Source: a bacterium
GTDB lineage: Bacteria; Planctomycetota; Planctomycetia; Planctomycetales; Planctomycetaceae
Direction: 5' to 3'
Length of the DNA stretch: 64,000 nucleotides
Assembly: GCA_016125225.1 (NCBI GenBank)
Contig: WGME01000028.1
Span: 81,404-145,403, forward strand
A program made the translations under genes and the position numbers. Below are positions 1-9,044 of the stretch, piece after piece. Each line of letters begins with the position of its first letter. Position 1 is the first letter of the stretch. The notes below the pieces were generated by a model. That model had not been told where the DNA came from, made no database searches, and saw nothing but the letters and a program-made list of their open reading frames with translations.

Positions 1-263
1 CCCGGAGCGAGCGGAAACCGTTCGGTATCAGGCGTCCAGATATGACAATGGGCGTCGATCGTTGTCATCGAGATGTCTCTAGCCGGAATTCAGGGAGGAC
101 GAGCGCAGGCGGTCGGTTCACGCTGCGTATCGTATCAACGATCACCAGCGCAGGGGAGGCTTGCGACAGGTCGGGACTCGGACATCGTCTCGGAGAGTGT
201 TAGAATGCTGGATGAGAACCACGACATCTGCGACGACTCTCCGATAGAAATCTGGCCGATATC

Positions 264-707
264 ATGAAACCACTTGATTATGGAACTGCATCCCGTCGTG
301 CTTTGCGATTACGGTGTCCACGCTGCGGAAAAGGGCCGTTATTCCGCGGCTTCTTGAGCATGTACTCCCGGTGTTCGGAATGCGGCTTCGTGTTTGAACG
401 GGCCCCGGGATACTTTTTGGGGTCGACTTACCTGAACTATGGCTTCACCGCCATGACTCTGACGCCACTGTATATGTATCTGCATTTTGGTCTGGGATGG
501 TCGAATCAGGTTTTGACCGTGCCACTCCTTCTGTACTGCACAATCGTCCCGCTGGTCGTTTTTCGGTATGCACGGGCCTGGTGGCTGGCCATGGACTGCA
601 TGCTCGATACCACCCATTTCCAGGAGGCGGCCGATCTCGCGTCCGTTTCCTCATCGGCATCGGAGACGCGATCAGGGGAGGCTCTGCCGCCCACTCGTGA
701 ACGCTAA
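264..707 (+). CDS. DUF983 family membrane protein with zinc ribbon
   Basis: The 147-aa protein starts with a four-cysteine knuckle (C18-x2-C21 and C37-x2-C40, in the setting CPRCGKGPLFRGF), followed by two hydrophobic segments at about residues 57-80 and 82-110. This is the layout of DUF983 proteins, which are short inner-membrane proteins of unknown function. The tail after residue 120 is polar and probably cytoplasmic. No strong Shine-Dalgarno sequence is visible before the ATG. The gene stands alone, 235 bp before the MMPL transporter. The family assignment is fairly safe; the role is unknown. Confidence 0.8.
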   Translation: MKPLDYGTASRRALRLRCPRCGKGPLFRGFLSMYSRCSECGFVFERAPGYFLGSTYLNYGFTAMTLTPLYMYLHFGLGWSNQVLTVPLLLYCTIVPLVVFRYARAWWLAMDCMLDTTHFQEAADLASVSSSASETRSGEALPPTRER

Positions 708-942
708 AATACGTGCTTAATTTCCCGGTCTTGGTGTGCAAGCAGACGCAACCTGACGAAAACGACAGAATTCGCTCGTCACCAGTTGAAGTTTGACGTT
801 GGTGCTCCACGGGGGTACTGTTGGGTGCTTTGACGGGGATGGTTGTTGATCCTCGATGGGTGTTCGCCCTTCGCTCCTCAACTCGACAGCTCTGAGTCGC
901 CACGACGCCGTCATACGATTCGCGAGAAAGTAACCAGGCACA

Positions 943-3420
943 ATGTTTTTCCGGTTTGGCCAGCAGGTCGCTCGCTACTGGCCCGTGGTGCTGCTTGTGT
1001 GGCTGGGGGCGGTGGTGACCGCCGGACTTCTGGCCCCGCCGCTTGACCGGGTGGCCCAGACGGGCGAATTTGCCTTTCTTCCGGAAGACAGCCCTAGCCG
1101 GACCGCCGAACGTCAGTTTGCAGCGGCTTTTCCCGATCAGGCACAGGCCAGCACCATCGCTATTGTGGCCCGCCGCGCCGCTGACCCGCTGCAGCCAGCC
1201 GACCTCGATTTCATCGATGACGGACACGCCCCCGACACACCAGAGGCCGACACCGATCTCGTCGATCAAATCCGTGCGATTCTGACCACGACGCCCCCCG
1301 TTTCCACCACGGAAGCTGCCAGTCCTGCAGAAAAATCTGAAATCGAAATCACGACCTACCGTGACCGATCGGTGGGCAAGCTGCTGAGGTCGGACGATGG
1401 TCATGCAACACTGATCATCGTCAACCTTCCGACAGAGTTCATGGATGCCGCCAACAGTCCGACCATCCATGCCATCGAGTCGCGATTGTTCTACGAATCG
1501 GAGTTTCTGCAGCAGGTGCCGAAAGGCTTGGAACTATATTTGAGCGGCACTGCGGTGGTTGGTCGCGACATGCTGCAGACCGCACGCGACAGTGCGAAAG
1601 CGACCGAACATCTGACGATCATTCTCGTAATCGCCCTGCTGATTCTGATTTACCGCGCTCCCTTGCTGGCATTGGTTCCGCTGATCACGGTGTTTGTGTC
1701 GGTCAAGCTCACGATGTCGCTCCTGTGCCTGATGGCTGCCCAAGGCTGGGTCATCCTCTTCACGGGAATCGAGTCGTATGTAACGGTCCTTTTGTATGGT
1801 GCGGGGGTCGATTACTGCCTGTTTCTGATTGCCCGTTACAAAGAAGAAATTGATGGCGGGATTGTTCCACGCACCGCATTAGTCGATTCACTGGGTTACG
1901 TGGGCGCTGCGATTGCGGCCAGTGCGGGCACAGTGATCTGCGGGATCGGCATGATGATCTTCGCGGAATTCGGCAAGTTTCACGATGCGGGAATCGCCAT
2001 TTCCTTTGGTTTGGTGATTGTGCTGTGTGCCTCGTTGACACTCACCCCGGCGCTCCTCTGTTCCACCGGCGTGCATGTCTTCTGGCCGCAACATCGAGTG
2101 ATCGGACAATCGGCACCAGCGGAAGCGGCGCATGGCTTGCAGAAAATGTGGGACACCGTTTCGCATCTGTTGCTGAAACGGGCTGGCTGGCTGTGGTTGG
2201 GTTGCCTGGCCTTCATGATTCCCTTCGGGCTGGTCGGAGCTTGGTTTTACAGTGATTTGAGCTACGGGCTCCTTTCCGACCTGCCGAAGACGGCCCGCAG
2301 CGTCGTGGGCACCAATGTCGTGCGTGGCCATTTCCCCGATGGCCTCACCGGCCCCATCACCGTGCTGGTTGATGCCCCCGATCTCGATTTCGCGGACCTC
2401 GGCGAAGCAGGTGGCATCGAAGTGATCGATCAATTCCATCTTGCGTTGAAGACTCGACACGACGAATTTGGCCTGGCGGATGTGCGTAGCGTCGCTTTTC
2501 CGCTCGGCGGAGATCAGGGCCTGCTGCAGATTCAAAGCGAAGCACAGACGCTGCGTGAACGTGCCGAACTCAAAGAAACCGTGCGACGTTCCAAGCTGAC
2601 CTATGTCAGCGGAAGCGATGATGACCAGCCTGCCCATCTGACGCGGCTGGAACTGATCACCAGCGAAGATCCGTTCGCTCAAAACAGCATTCGTGATCTC
2701 GCACGGCTGGAAGAAAAACTTCCCGAGGTCTGGGAAAAGGTTTCCAACAAGTCTGCCCGCTTTTACTTACTGGGCCCGACCGCCAGTATTCGCGATTTGA
2801 AAACCGTGACCGATCGCGATCAGGTACGGATTGATCTGCTGGTCACCTGTGGCGTCTTCACCATTCTGGTGGTCCTGCTCCGTCAACCCGCCATTTGTGT
2901 CTATCTGATTCTGTCGGTCCTGTTGAGTTATCTGGTCACGCTGGGTGTCACGTATCTGGCGTTCTGGGTGTGGGACGGTACAGAGTTCGCCGGGCTCGAC
3001 TGGAAGGTCCCGATGTTCCTCTTCACCATCCTGATTGCGGTGGGCGAAGACTACAACATCTTCCTGATGAGCCGGGTGGCTGAAGAGCAGGCCAAGCGGG
3101 GACGTGTGGCGGGGATTCTCCACGCGCTGACGTGTACGGGGCGGATCATTTCCAGTTGCGGCATCATCATGGCCGGGACGTTTGCCTCGCTGGCAGCCGG
3201 ATCACTGAAAGGGATGTCACAACTGGGTTTTGCCTTGGCATTTGGTGTACTTCTCGACACATTTGTCGTGCGTCCCATTCTGGTGCCGGCCTACCTGGTG
3301 CTCATTGAAAGTGGACGCTGGGGACGAGCTTCACGATGGCTCGGTGGCCATCCGGAAGCAGACACCCTGGAAACTGCACAATCGACCATCGAAGAACCTG
3401 TCACGGAGCCAGCCGCGTGA
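943..3420 (+). CDS. MMPL/RND-superfamily transporter
   Basis: An 825-aa inner-membrane protein with the duplicated RND layout: one membrane helix at about 13-33, a large extracytoplasmic loop, a helix cluster at about 222-375, a second loop, and a final helix cluster from about 627 to 800. The MmpL-type motif is present in both halves (GAGVDYCLFLIARYKEE near 286 and AVGEDYNIFLMSRVAEE near 700). Such proteins use the proton gradient to move lipids, hopanoids or other hydrophobic compounds out of the membrane. The substrate cannot be read from the sequence. The stop overlaps the GTG start of the next gene (GTGA), so the two are probably co-transcribed. Confidence 0.88.
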   Translation: MFFRFGQQVARYWPVVLLVWLGAVVTAGLLAPPLDRVAQTGEFAFLPEDSPSRTAERQFAAAFPDQAQASTIAIVARRAADPLQPADLDFIDDGHAPDTPEADTDLVDQIRAILTTTPPVSTTEAASPAEKSEIEITTYRDRSVGKLLRSDDGHATLIIVNLPTEFMDAANSPTIHAIESRLFYESEFLQQVPKGLELYLSGTAVVGRDMLQTARDSAKATEHLTIILVIALLILIYRAPLLALVPLITVFVSVKLTMSLLCLMAAQGWVILFTGIESYVTVLLYGAGVDYCLFLIARYKEEIDGGIVPRTALVDSLGYVGAAIAASAGTVICGIGMMIFAEFGKFHDAGIAISFGLVIVLCASLTLTPALLCSTGVHVFWPQHRVIGQSAPAEAAHGLQKMWDTVSHLLLKRAGWLWLGCLAFMIPFGLVGAWFYSDLSYGLLSDLPKTARSVVGTNVVRGHFPDGLTGPITVLVDAPDLDFADLGEAGGIEVIDQFHLALKTRHDEFGLADVRSVAFPLGGDQGLLQIQSEAQTLRERAELKETVRRSKLTYVSGSDDDQPAHLTRLELITSEDPFAQNSIRDLARLEEKLPEVWEKVSNKSARFYLLGPTASIRDLKTVTDRDQVRIDLLVTCGVFTILVVLLRQPAICVYLILSVLLSYLVTLGVTYLAFWVWDGTEFAGLDWKVPMFLFTILIAVGEDYNIFLMSRVAEEQAKRGRVAGILHALTCTGRIISSCGIIMAGTFASLAAGSLKGMSQLGFALAFGVLLDTFVVRPILVPAYLVLIESGRWGRASRWLGGHPEADTLETAQSTIEEPVTEPAA

Positions 3421-4520
3421 GTACGCCATTCCCGTATGCAGAACGCCGAGCCAAGCTGCGAGCCGCGCTGAAAAAAGCCAAGCTCCCCGGGTTGCTGGTT
3501 TCGCACGATCCGAATGTGCGCTATCTGACCGGCTTCACCGGCGATTCCACGCAGTTGCTGATCACCCCGAAACTGGCGGTGATGATCAGCGACAGCCGGT
3601 TCGAAACCCAACTGCGTGACGAATGTCCCGATGTCGAAGCGGAAATCCGCACCGCCAAAACGACACAGGCAGACTTTCTCGCACAAGTTCTTACGGCCAG
3701 GCATATCACTCAGCTCGCCATTGAGGGCGATGTGGTGAATGTCGCCAGCTTTGAGAAGTACAAGGAGAAAGCCACCGGGACTGAATTCGTGGTCACCAGC
3801 GGGTTGGTTGATCAGTTGCGGATGATCAAGGACAAGCACGAAATCGCCGCGCTCCGCCGGGCCATTGACATCGCACAACGGGGGTTTCAGGCCGTTCAGG
3901 GTTTGTTCACGCCGGAAATGACCGAGCGGGAAATTGCCCATGAACTGGAGCACCTGATGCGCCGGCATGGGGCATTAAAAGCAGCCTTTGAACCAATAAT
4001 TGGTGTGGGTCCCCAGGCGGCGTTACCCCATTACCGGGCGGGTGCCATCCGACTCGCTGACGCCCCATTTGTGCTGATGGACTGGGGGGCCGTCGAACCC
4101 GAGGGCTACCACAGTGACTTGACGCGGGTGCTGGCCACCAGTAAGATTCCGCCGAAACTTGAGAAGCTGTATAGAGTTGTGTTCGAAGCGCAAGCAGCGG
4201 CTCTCGCACTGATGCGGCCAGGAGCACTGGCCAAAGACGTCGACGCGGCTGCCCGCAACGTGATCGCCAAAAGTGGTTATGAGCGTTATTTCGGACATGG
4301 GTTAGGCCACGGCATCGGCTTGGAAATTCATGAGCAGCCGCGGCTCAGTCCCTTGTCGAACGATGTTTTGCAGCCAGGCATGGTCATCACGGTCGAACCC
4401 GGCATTTATCTGCCCGATTTTGGCGGAATTCGCCTGGAAGATGACGTTTTGATCACACGTGATGGCCATGAAGTGCTCACCTCAACTCCTCTGGAGATGG
4501 GGCCAGCGCGACTCGGCTGA
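3417..4520 (+). CDS. pepP: M24 family Xaa-Pro aminopeptidase-like metallopeptidase
   Basis: A 367-aa cytoplasmic peptidase of the pita-bread fold. It has a creatinase-like N-terminal domain (about 1-130) and a C-terminal M24 catalytic domain. All five metal ligands of the family can be placed: D222 and D234 (MDWGAVEPEGYHSDLTRV), H298 (GHGLGHGIGLEIHE), E327 (VEPGIY) and E341 (RLEDDV). I chose the GTG at 3417, which overlaps the upstream TGA, because the family's N-terminus (FPYAERRAKLRAALKK) begins just after it; the open frame extends further upstream but inside the transporter gene. It precedes accB and accC, an arrangement common in bacteria. It is likely to release N-terminal residues before proline; exact specificity is inferred from family only. 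Confidence 0.88.
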   Translation: MSTPFPYAERRAKLRAALKKAKLPGLLVSHDPNVRYLTGFTGDSTQLLITPKLAVMISDSRFETQLRDECPDVEAEIRTAKTTQADFLAQVLTARHITQLAIEGDVVNVASFEKYKEKATGTEFVVTSGLVDQLRMIKDKHEIAALRRAIDIAQRGFQAVQGLFTPEMTEREIAHELEHLMRRHGALKAAFEPIIGVGPQAALPHYRAGAIRLADAPFVLMDWGAVEPEGYHSDLTRVLATSKIPPKLEKLYRVVFEAQAAALALMRPGALAKDVDAAARNVIAKSGYERYFGHGLGHGIGLEIHEQPRLSPLSNDVLQPGMVITVEPGIYLPDFGGIRLEDDVLITRDGHEVLTSTPLEMGPARLG

Positions 4521-4668
4521 TGGCTGTAAGATGTCCGCCCGAATGAACTGACAAACCGTAACGGCCTGACGGTCGTTGTTCCTCGTAGTGTGAGTTGTTG
4601 ATCCCATGCCCAAATCGACCGGTTCGACCCCACCGCGGGGACTTCGCCGTTCGCCAAAGGAACCAGAA

Positions 4669-5163
4669 ATGGCAGAATCGTCGGCAGCGACTCCTGCGCC
4701 GTTCGACCTCGAGAAGCTGCAACAGCTCATCGAGTTGATGGAAAAGCACGGACTCAGCGAGGTCAGCCTGAGTCGTGGTGAGGAGAAGTGGCGCTTACGC
4801 CGCGGCTCTTTGACACCGACACTGGTTTCTGCGCCGGCGATGATGGCCCCGGCTCCCGTTGCGGCCCCGATGGCCGCTCCCGCTCCGGTGGCAGCCCCGG
4901 CTCCCGTTGCTGCGGCCGATGATGGCTTGCTGATGATTCGGTCCCCTACCGTGGGAACGTTCTACTCCGCCCAAACGCCGGAAGATCCTCCGTTCGTTTC
5001 GGTCGGCAGCAAAGTTTCCGCGGCCACTACGGTCTGTCTGATCGAAGCCATGAAGGTCTTCAATCCGATCGCGGCGGAACTCGCCGGAACGGTGGAAGCC
5101 ATCCTGGTGAAGAACGGCGACCCCGTGGAATTTGGACAACCGTTGTTCAAGGTTCGCCCCTGA
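4669..5163 (+). CDS. accB: Biotin carboxyl carrier protein of acetyl-CoA carboxylase
   Basis: The 164-aa carrier shuttles carboxybiotin between biotin carboxylase and carboxyltransferase in the first step of fatty-acid synthesis. An N-terminal helical segment (LEKLQQLIELMEKHGLSEV) leads into an Ala/Pro-rich flexible linker at about 62-85 and a C-terminal biotinyl domain. The biotin attachment motif EAMKV places the modified lysine at K129, 36 residues from the C-terminus as expected. The ATG at 4669 is preferred to the in-frame ATG at 4606 because AAAGGA lies 8 nt upstream and the family N-terminus begins here. accC follows after 160 bp. Confidence 0.95.
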   Translation: MAESSAATPAPFDLEKLQQLIELMEKHGLSEVSLSRGEEKWRLRRGSLTPTLVSAPAMMAPAPVAAPMAAPAPVAAPAPVAAADDGLLMIRSPTVGTFYSAQTPEDPPFVSVGSKVSAATTVCLIEAMKVFNPIAAELAGTVEAILVKNGDPVEFGQPLFKVRP

Positions 5164-5323
5164 TTGATAAGCGGGCTCCCGTAATGTGCCCGAACGTCTG
5201 GTGCTGAAAGCCAGATCGGTATCGCCTGCTGTCGAGACTGACAGGTGATACCGGTCGGCCAGGTTCAGCGACCGAATCTGATAGCCAAGGCTCTATTCCC
5301 GACACTCGGAAAGCAGCTTCGCA

Positions 5324-6679
5324 ATGTTCCAGCGGATTTTGATTGCGAACCGTGGCGAAATCGCTTTGCGGATTATTCGTGCCTGTCGCGAACTCGGCAT
5401 CGAAACCGTTGCCGTCTTCAGCGAAGCCGATCGTCAGTCCGACTATGTGCGACTGGCCAACGAAGCCTATTGCATCGGTCCGGCCCAGGGCTCTTTGAGC
5501 TACCTGCAGATCAAAAACATCATCAGTGCCGCCGAAATCGGTAATGTTCAAGCCATTCACCCCGGCTATGGGTTCCTCTCTGAAAACGAGCACTTTGCCG
5601 ACGTCTGCCGCAGTTGCAACATCACCTTCATCGGCCCGTCACCCGAAGCGATGGCGGCTCTCGGCGATAAAGTGACGGCGAAGGAGATCGCTCAGAAGGC
5701 CCAGGTGAATCTTGTCCCCGGCAGCGATGGCCTCGTGAAAAGCGAAGACGAAGGTCTCGCGATCGCGCAGAAAATTGGCTACCCCGTACTCATCAAGGCC
5801 ACTGCGGGTGGGGGTGGTAAGGGGATGCGTGTCGCTCGCAACGACATCTCCCTCAAAGCCGGTCTCAAGCAGGCCGCGATGGAAGCGGAAAAGGCCTTCA
5901 ACAACGCGGGTGTCTATCTCGAAAAATACATCGAGAACCCTCGCCACGTTGAAGTGCAAATCATCGCCGACCACCATGGCAATGTCCGGCATCTCTGGGA
6001 ACGTGATTGCAGCACCCAGCGACGCCATCAAAAGCTGATCGAAGAATCCCCAGCACCGCACCTGCCCCTCAAAGTTCGTGAAGAAATCTGTGCGGCCGCC
6101 GTACGGTTGATCAAGACGGCCAATTACTCCAACGCGGGCACCGTCGAGTTCATCGTCGATCAGGAAGACAACTTCTACTTCATCGAAGTCAACGCCCGCA
6201 TTCAGGTCGAACACCCGGTGACCGAATCGGTGACGGGCATCGACCTGATTCAACAACAGATTCGCGTGGCTGCCGGAGAGGTGTTGCCGTGGTCACAGTC
6301 CGATATCGATTGCCGTGGCTCGGCGATCGAGCTGCGCATCAATGCGGAAGATCCTGACAACGATTTCCGCGGCAGCCCGGGCAAAATTACCAAGCTGCGT
6401 TTGCCGGGCGGACCGGGTGTCCGTTTCGATTCACATGTGCATGAAGGCTATGTGATTCCGCCGTATTACGATTCGATGATTGGCAAACTGATTGTCCACA
6501 AGCCGACGCGTGAGCAATCGATTGCCTGCCTGCGTCGCTGCCTGGATGAGTTTGTGCTGGAAGGTGTGAAAACCACCATTCCGCTCTTGAAGAAGATCCT
6601 GAATAACTCCGCCTTCGTTGAAGGCCGGATGCATACCACCTTCGTTGAACAGCACCTGGTGAGCAAGGAACGGACATGA
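5324..6679 (+). CDS. accC: Biotin carboxylase subunit of acetyl-CoA carboxylase
   Basis: A 451-aa ATP-grasp enzyme that carboxylates the biotin of AccB using ATP and bicarbonate. The N-terminal signature ([20 protein letters not shown]), the glycine-rich ATP lid ([13 protein letters not shown]), the catalytic stretch around [10 protein letters not shown] and [13 protein letters not shown], and the metal-site region [16 protein letters not shown] are all intact. Length is normal for AccC. It ends with an ATGA overlap with the phosphofructokinase gene, so translation of the two is likely coupled. Genes for the carboxyltransferase subunits (accA, accD) are not in the window. Confidence 0.96.
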   Translation: MFQRILIANRGEIALRIIRACRELGIETVAVFSEADRQSDYVRLANEAYCIGPAQGSLSYLQIKNIISAAEIGNVQAIHPGYGFLSENEHFADVCRSCNITFIGPSPEAMAALGDKVTAKEIAQKAQVNLVPGSDGLVKSEDEGLAIAQKIGYPVLIKATAGGGGKGMRVARNDISLKAGLKQAAMEAEKAFNNAGVYLEKYIENPRHVEVQIIADHHGNVRHLWERDCSTQRRHQKLIEESPAPHLPLKVREEICAAAVRLIKTANYSNAGTVEFIVDQEDNFYFIEVNARIQVEHPVTESVTGIDLIQQQIRVAAGEVLPWSQSDIDCRGSAIELRINAEDPDNDFRGSPGKITKLRLPGGPGVRFDSHVHEGYVIPPYYDSMIGKLIVHKPTREQSIACLRRCLDEFVLEGVKTTIPLLKKILNNSAFVEGRMHTTFVEQHLVSKERT

Positions 6680-7707
6680 AAGTCGGCATTCTGACGGGCG
6701 GCGGAGACTGCCCCGGACTTAATGCAGTGATCCGCGGCGTCGTCCGCGTGGTCTCCAACGCGGGCGGACAGGTTCTTGGTCTTCAACGCGGCTGGAAAGG
6801 TGCGATCGATGGTGATCACGAAATCCTGACGCCGGAAAACACCGACGATATCGTGAGCAAAGGGGGAACCATCCTGGGTTCTTCCCGAACCAATCCGTAC
6901 AAGCGACCGGAAGACGTCACCAAGCTGCTCGACACCTTCGCCAAGCTCGGGCTCGATGCGCTGGTTGCCATCGGTGGTGACGACACCCTCGGTGTCGCGA
7001 ATCGCTTGTACAACGACCATCGCCTGTCAGTCATTGGTTGCCCGAAGACGATCGATAACGACTTGAGTTGCACCGATGTCACCTTCGGTTTTGACACCGC
7101 GATCAACATCTGCGTCGATGCTATCGAACGGTTGCGAACCACGACGGAATCACATCGCCGCATCATGGTGGTCGAGACCATGGGTCGGCATGCTGGCTGG
7201 ATCGCTTGCGAAACCGCTATGGCTGTCGGTGCAGACTTTGTCCTCGTTCCCGAAGAACCTGTCAGTATCGATGTCATGTGCGATGTGCTGATGAAACGCC
7301 GGGCCGCTGGCAAAAAGTACGGCATCGTCGTTGCGAGCGAAGGGGCCGTGCTGTCCCAGACCGAAGGTCTGGTGACCCAGAATGCGAAGATCGACGACTT
7401 CGGACATGTCAGCCTGGGTGGCGTCGGCGAGTTGCTCGCTGAGATTATCGAAAAGAAGACCGGCATCGAAACGCGATTTGTGGTTCTGGGCCACGTGCAG
7501 CGCGGCGGTGCTCCGAGTGCTTATGACCGCGTGCTCGGCACGCGCCTCGGTGTGGCGGCAGGCCGTCTGATTCTGGAAAAACGTTTCGGACGGATGGTGG
7601 GGCTGTCGGGAACCAAGATCATCGACGTGGCATTAGCCGACGCGGTGGGCCAACTGAAGACCCTGACTTCCGACTTCTATCGCGACGCGATGGAATTCTG
7701 CAAGTAA
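6676..7707 (+). CDS. pfp: 6-phosphofructokinase, predicted pyrophosphate-dependent
   Basis: A 343-aa PFK-A family enzyme phosphorylating fructose 6-phosphate. The loop that selects the phosphoryl donor reads GGDDT at 100-104, with Asp103 where ATP-dependent enzymes have Gly. The catalytic loop reads PKTIDND at 123-129, with Lys124 in place of Gly. Both substitutions are the recognised markers of PPi-dependent PFKs, so I predict a reversible PPi enzyme usable in glycolysis and gluconeogenesis. The substrate-binding region [13 protein letters not shown] is present. The start overlaps the accC stop by 4 nt. The 3' end overlaps the convergent acetyltransferase-like gene by 31 bp. Donor preference is inferred from residues only. 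Confidence 0.9.
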   Translation: MKVGILTGGGDCPGLNAVIRGVVRVVSNAGGQVLGLQRGWKGAIDGDHEILTPENTDDIVSKGGTILGSSRTNPYKRPEDVTKLLDTFAKLGLDALVAIGGDDTLGVANRLYNDHRLSVIGCPKTIDNDLSCTDVTFGFDTAINICVDAIERLRTTTESHRRIMVVETMGRHAGWIACETAMAVGADFVLVPEEPVSIDVMCDVLMKRRAAGKKYGIVVASEGAVLSQTEGLVTQNAKIDDFGHVSLGGVGELLAEIIEKKTGIETRFVVLGHVQRGGAPSAYDRVLGTRLGVAAGRLILEKRFGRMVGLSGTKIIDVALADAVGQLKTLTSDFYRDAMEFCK

Positions 7708-8828
7708 TCGCTGCCTGCCAGTCGCAGTTGCCGGCGTTCGATCGGAAGTGTTGACGATTCCGGCGTTGGATAGATTGGTTGAGCCACGGCAGAGACCGAT
7801 TCGCGCTCGGGTTTGATCCATTGAGCCATGCGTAACAGCTGTGCCTTGGGACGGTACGCGCTGAAGTGCGTGTATCGCTGGGTCGGTTGTGTGGTGGCTC
7901 CCCAAGGCACGGCATACGGCACCCAAGCTGAGCCGAACTGATACTCAGGTCTCGCGGAACAGAACTCATCGTACAGCAAGCGTCCGAAGAGGACATCTGT
8001 GATCCCGGTCAGCCCTGGCTTCACAGCCAGATGCAGCGGTTGCAGGGTCTTGCCGATGAGAGTCGACAACAGACAACCGACAACGCGACCGTGCATGCGA
8101 ATCGTCTGACACGACAGCCACTCCGACCGAGCGGCAGCCCAAGCCAGATCGTGGCAAGGCAATCGTTCTTCTGTTGGCATTAAGTCCTGGAATGAAGCCC
8201 AGCAGGCCTCGAAAGCCTGACTCGAACTGAGTTCATCCCCCATCAGATGCTCATGATCCCAGGGGCCATGTTTCCACAACTGGCGTTCCCAGGTCTTCAA
8301 CTGAGAACGGAAGCGGTACTGTTCGCTCAGCGGTTGTGCGGCTGGTTGGAACGTCGCGGTGGTCGACCAGTTTCGGACAGTGGCGGCAAGTCCCGCAATC
8401 TGCAACGCATTGCGAGTTCGTCCACGATCGCGGCGGGGATCATCGATTCCCCGCAGGTCGATCACATCCCAATCACGTGGGGCTGCTGCGAGGTACTGAA
8501 ACGCTCCGAGTAACGTCGCAGTCACATTCGGTCCGATCGGCCCGCAACACTCCAGCCGATCCCATGTGGGAAATGTGAGAGCCCGCAGCGTTCCCAGGCG
8601 TGAGGGGATCGATCGACGCACCAGTGGCAGAATGCCGACCGGCTGCCAACCGACATGAACCACGAGCACCTTCAGCGAAACTTCATCGCGATGCTGGCGG
8701 GCATACTCTTCCAGAACCTCGCGCGACTGCAGCAACGTCGCTCCGGGAGTTCGTTCCAGCAACGATCGCCAGAGTACCCGAAATTCTTCGAGCTGTTTCG
8801 GGTGGTTGAGTTCAGCAACGTGGATCAC
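7677..8828 (-). CDS. GNAT/CelD-like acyltransferase fold protein
   Basis: A 383-aa soluble protein resembling the BioF2-like/CelD branch of the GNAT superfamily. An N-terminal part carries [18 protein letters not shown] and [10 protein letters not shown], and a C-terminal GNAT-like domain carries [26 protein letters not shown]. Such proteins occur in polysaccharide or envelope biosynthesis loci, but no partner genes are adjacent. The longest frame begins at a TTG at 8888 without a good ribosome site. The GTG at 8828 has TTGGAG six nucleotides upstream, so I chose it. The 3' end runs 31 bp into the opposite end of the phosphofructokinase gene. Substrate unknown. Confidence 0.65.
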   Translation of the reverse strand: MIHVAELNHPKQLEEFRVLWRSLLERTPGATLLQSREVLEEYARQHRDEVSLKVLVVHVGWQPVGILPLVRRSIPSRLGTLRALTFPTWDRLECCGPIGPNVTATLLGAFQYLAAAPRDWDVIDLRGIDDPRRDRGRTRNALQIAGLAATVRNWSTTATFQPAAQPLSEQYRFRSQLKTWERQLWKHGPWDHEHLMGDELSSSQAFEACWASFQDLMPTEERLPCHDLAWAAARSEWLSCQTIRMHGRVVGCLLSTLIGKTLQPLHLAVKPGLTGITDVLFGRLLYDEFCSARPEYQFGSAWVPYAVPWGATTQPTQRYTHFSAYRPKAQLLRMAQWIKPERESVSAVAQPIYPTPESSTLPIERRQLRLAGSDYLQNSIASR

Positions 8829-9044
8829 GAGCGGCTCCAAGTCCAAGGCGGAGTTTCCAGACCTCAGACACCGCACGGAACGTGCCAAACTTTAACCCGT
8901 GCACGTTCAGAACTCTAAACACCGATGATCACTGATGTTTCGCAGATGTGTCAGACTGATTCCGTCGTAGCTCAACGGGTTCAATGATGCCATTAGACCA
9001 CGGCTATGTTGCCAAAAGACCACGCTTCCGCACCAGCAGGATCA

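Noticed and set aside
73..267. 64-codon open frame overlapping the start of the DUF983 gene
   Set aside because: No ribosome site, no recognisable composition, and it overlaps the better-supported gene by 4 nt.
445..1470. 341-codon frame on the - strand
   Set aside because: It lies opposite the DUF983 and MMPL genes; its Arg/Gly/His-rich translation is typical of the shadow of a GC-rich gene.
1888..2682. 264-codon frame on the - strand
   Set aside because: Antisense shadow of the MMPL transporter; no ribosome site and no family.
8964..9004. tRNA-like stretch (GTAGCTCAACGGGT followed by GCCATTAGACCACGG)
   Set aside because: It recalls a D-arm, but no acceptor stem or T-arm pairs on either strand, so it is not called as a tRNA.
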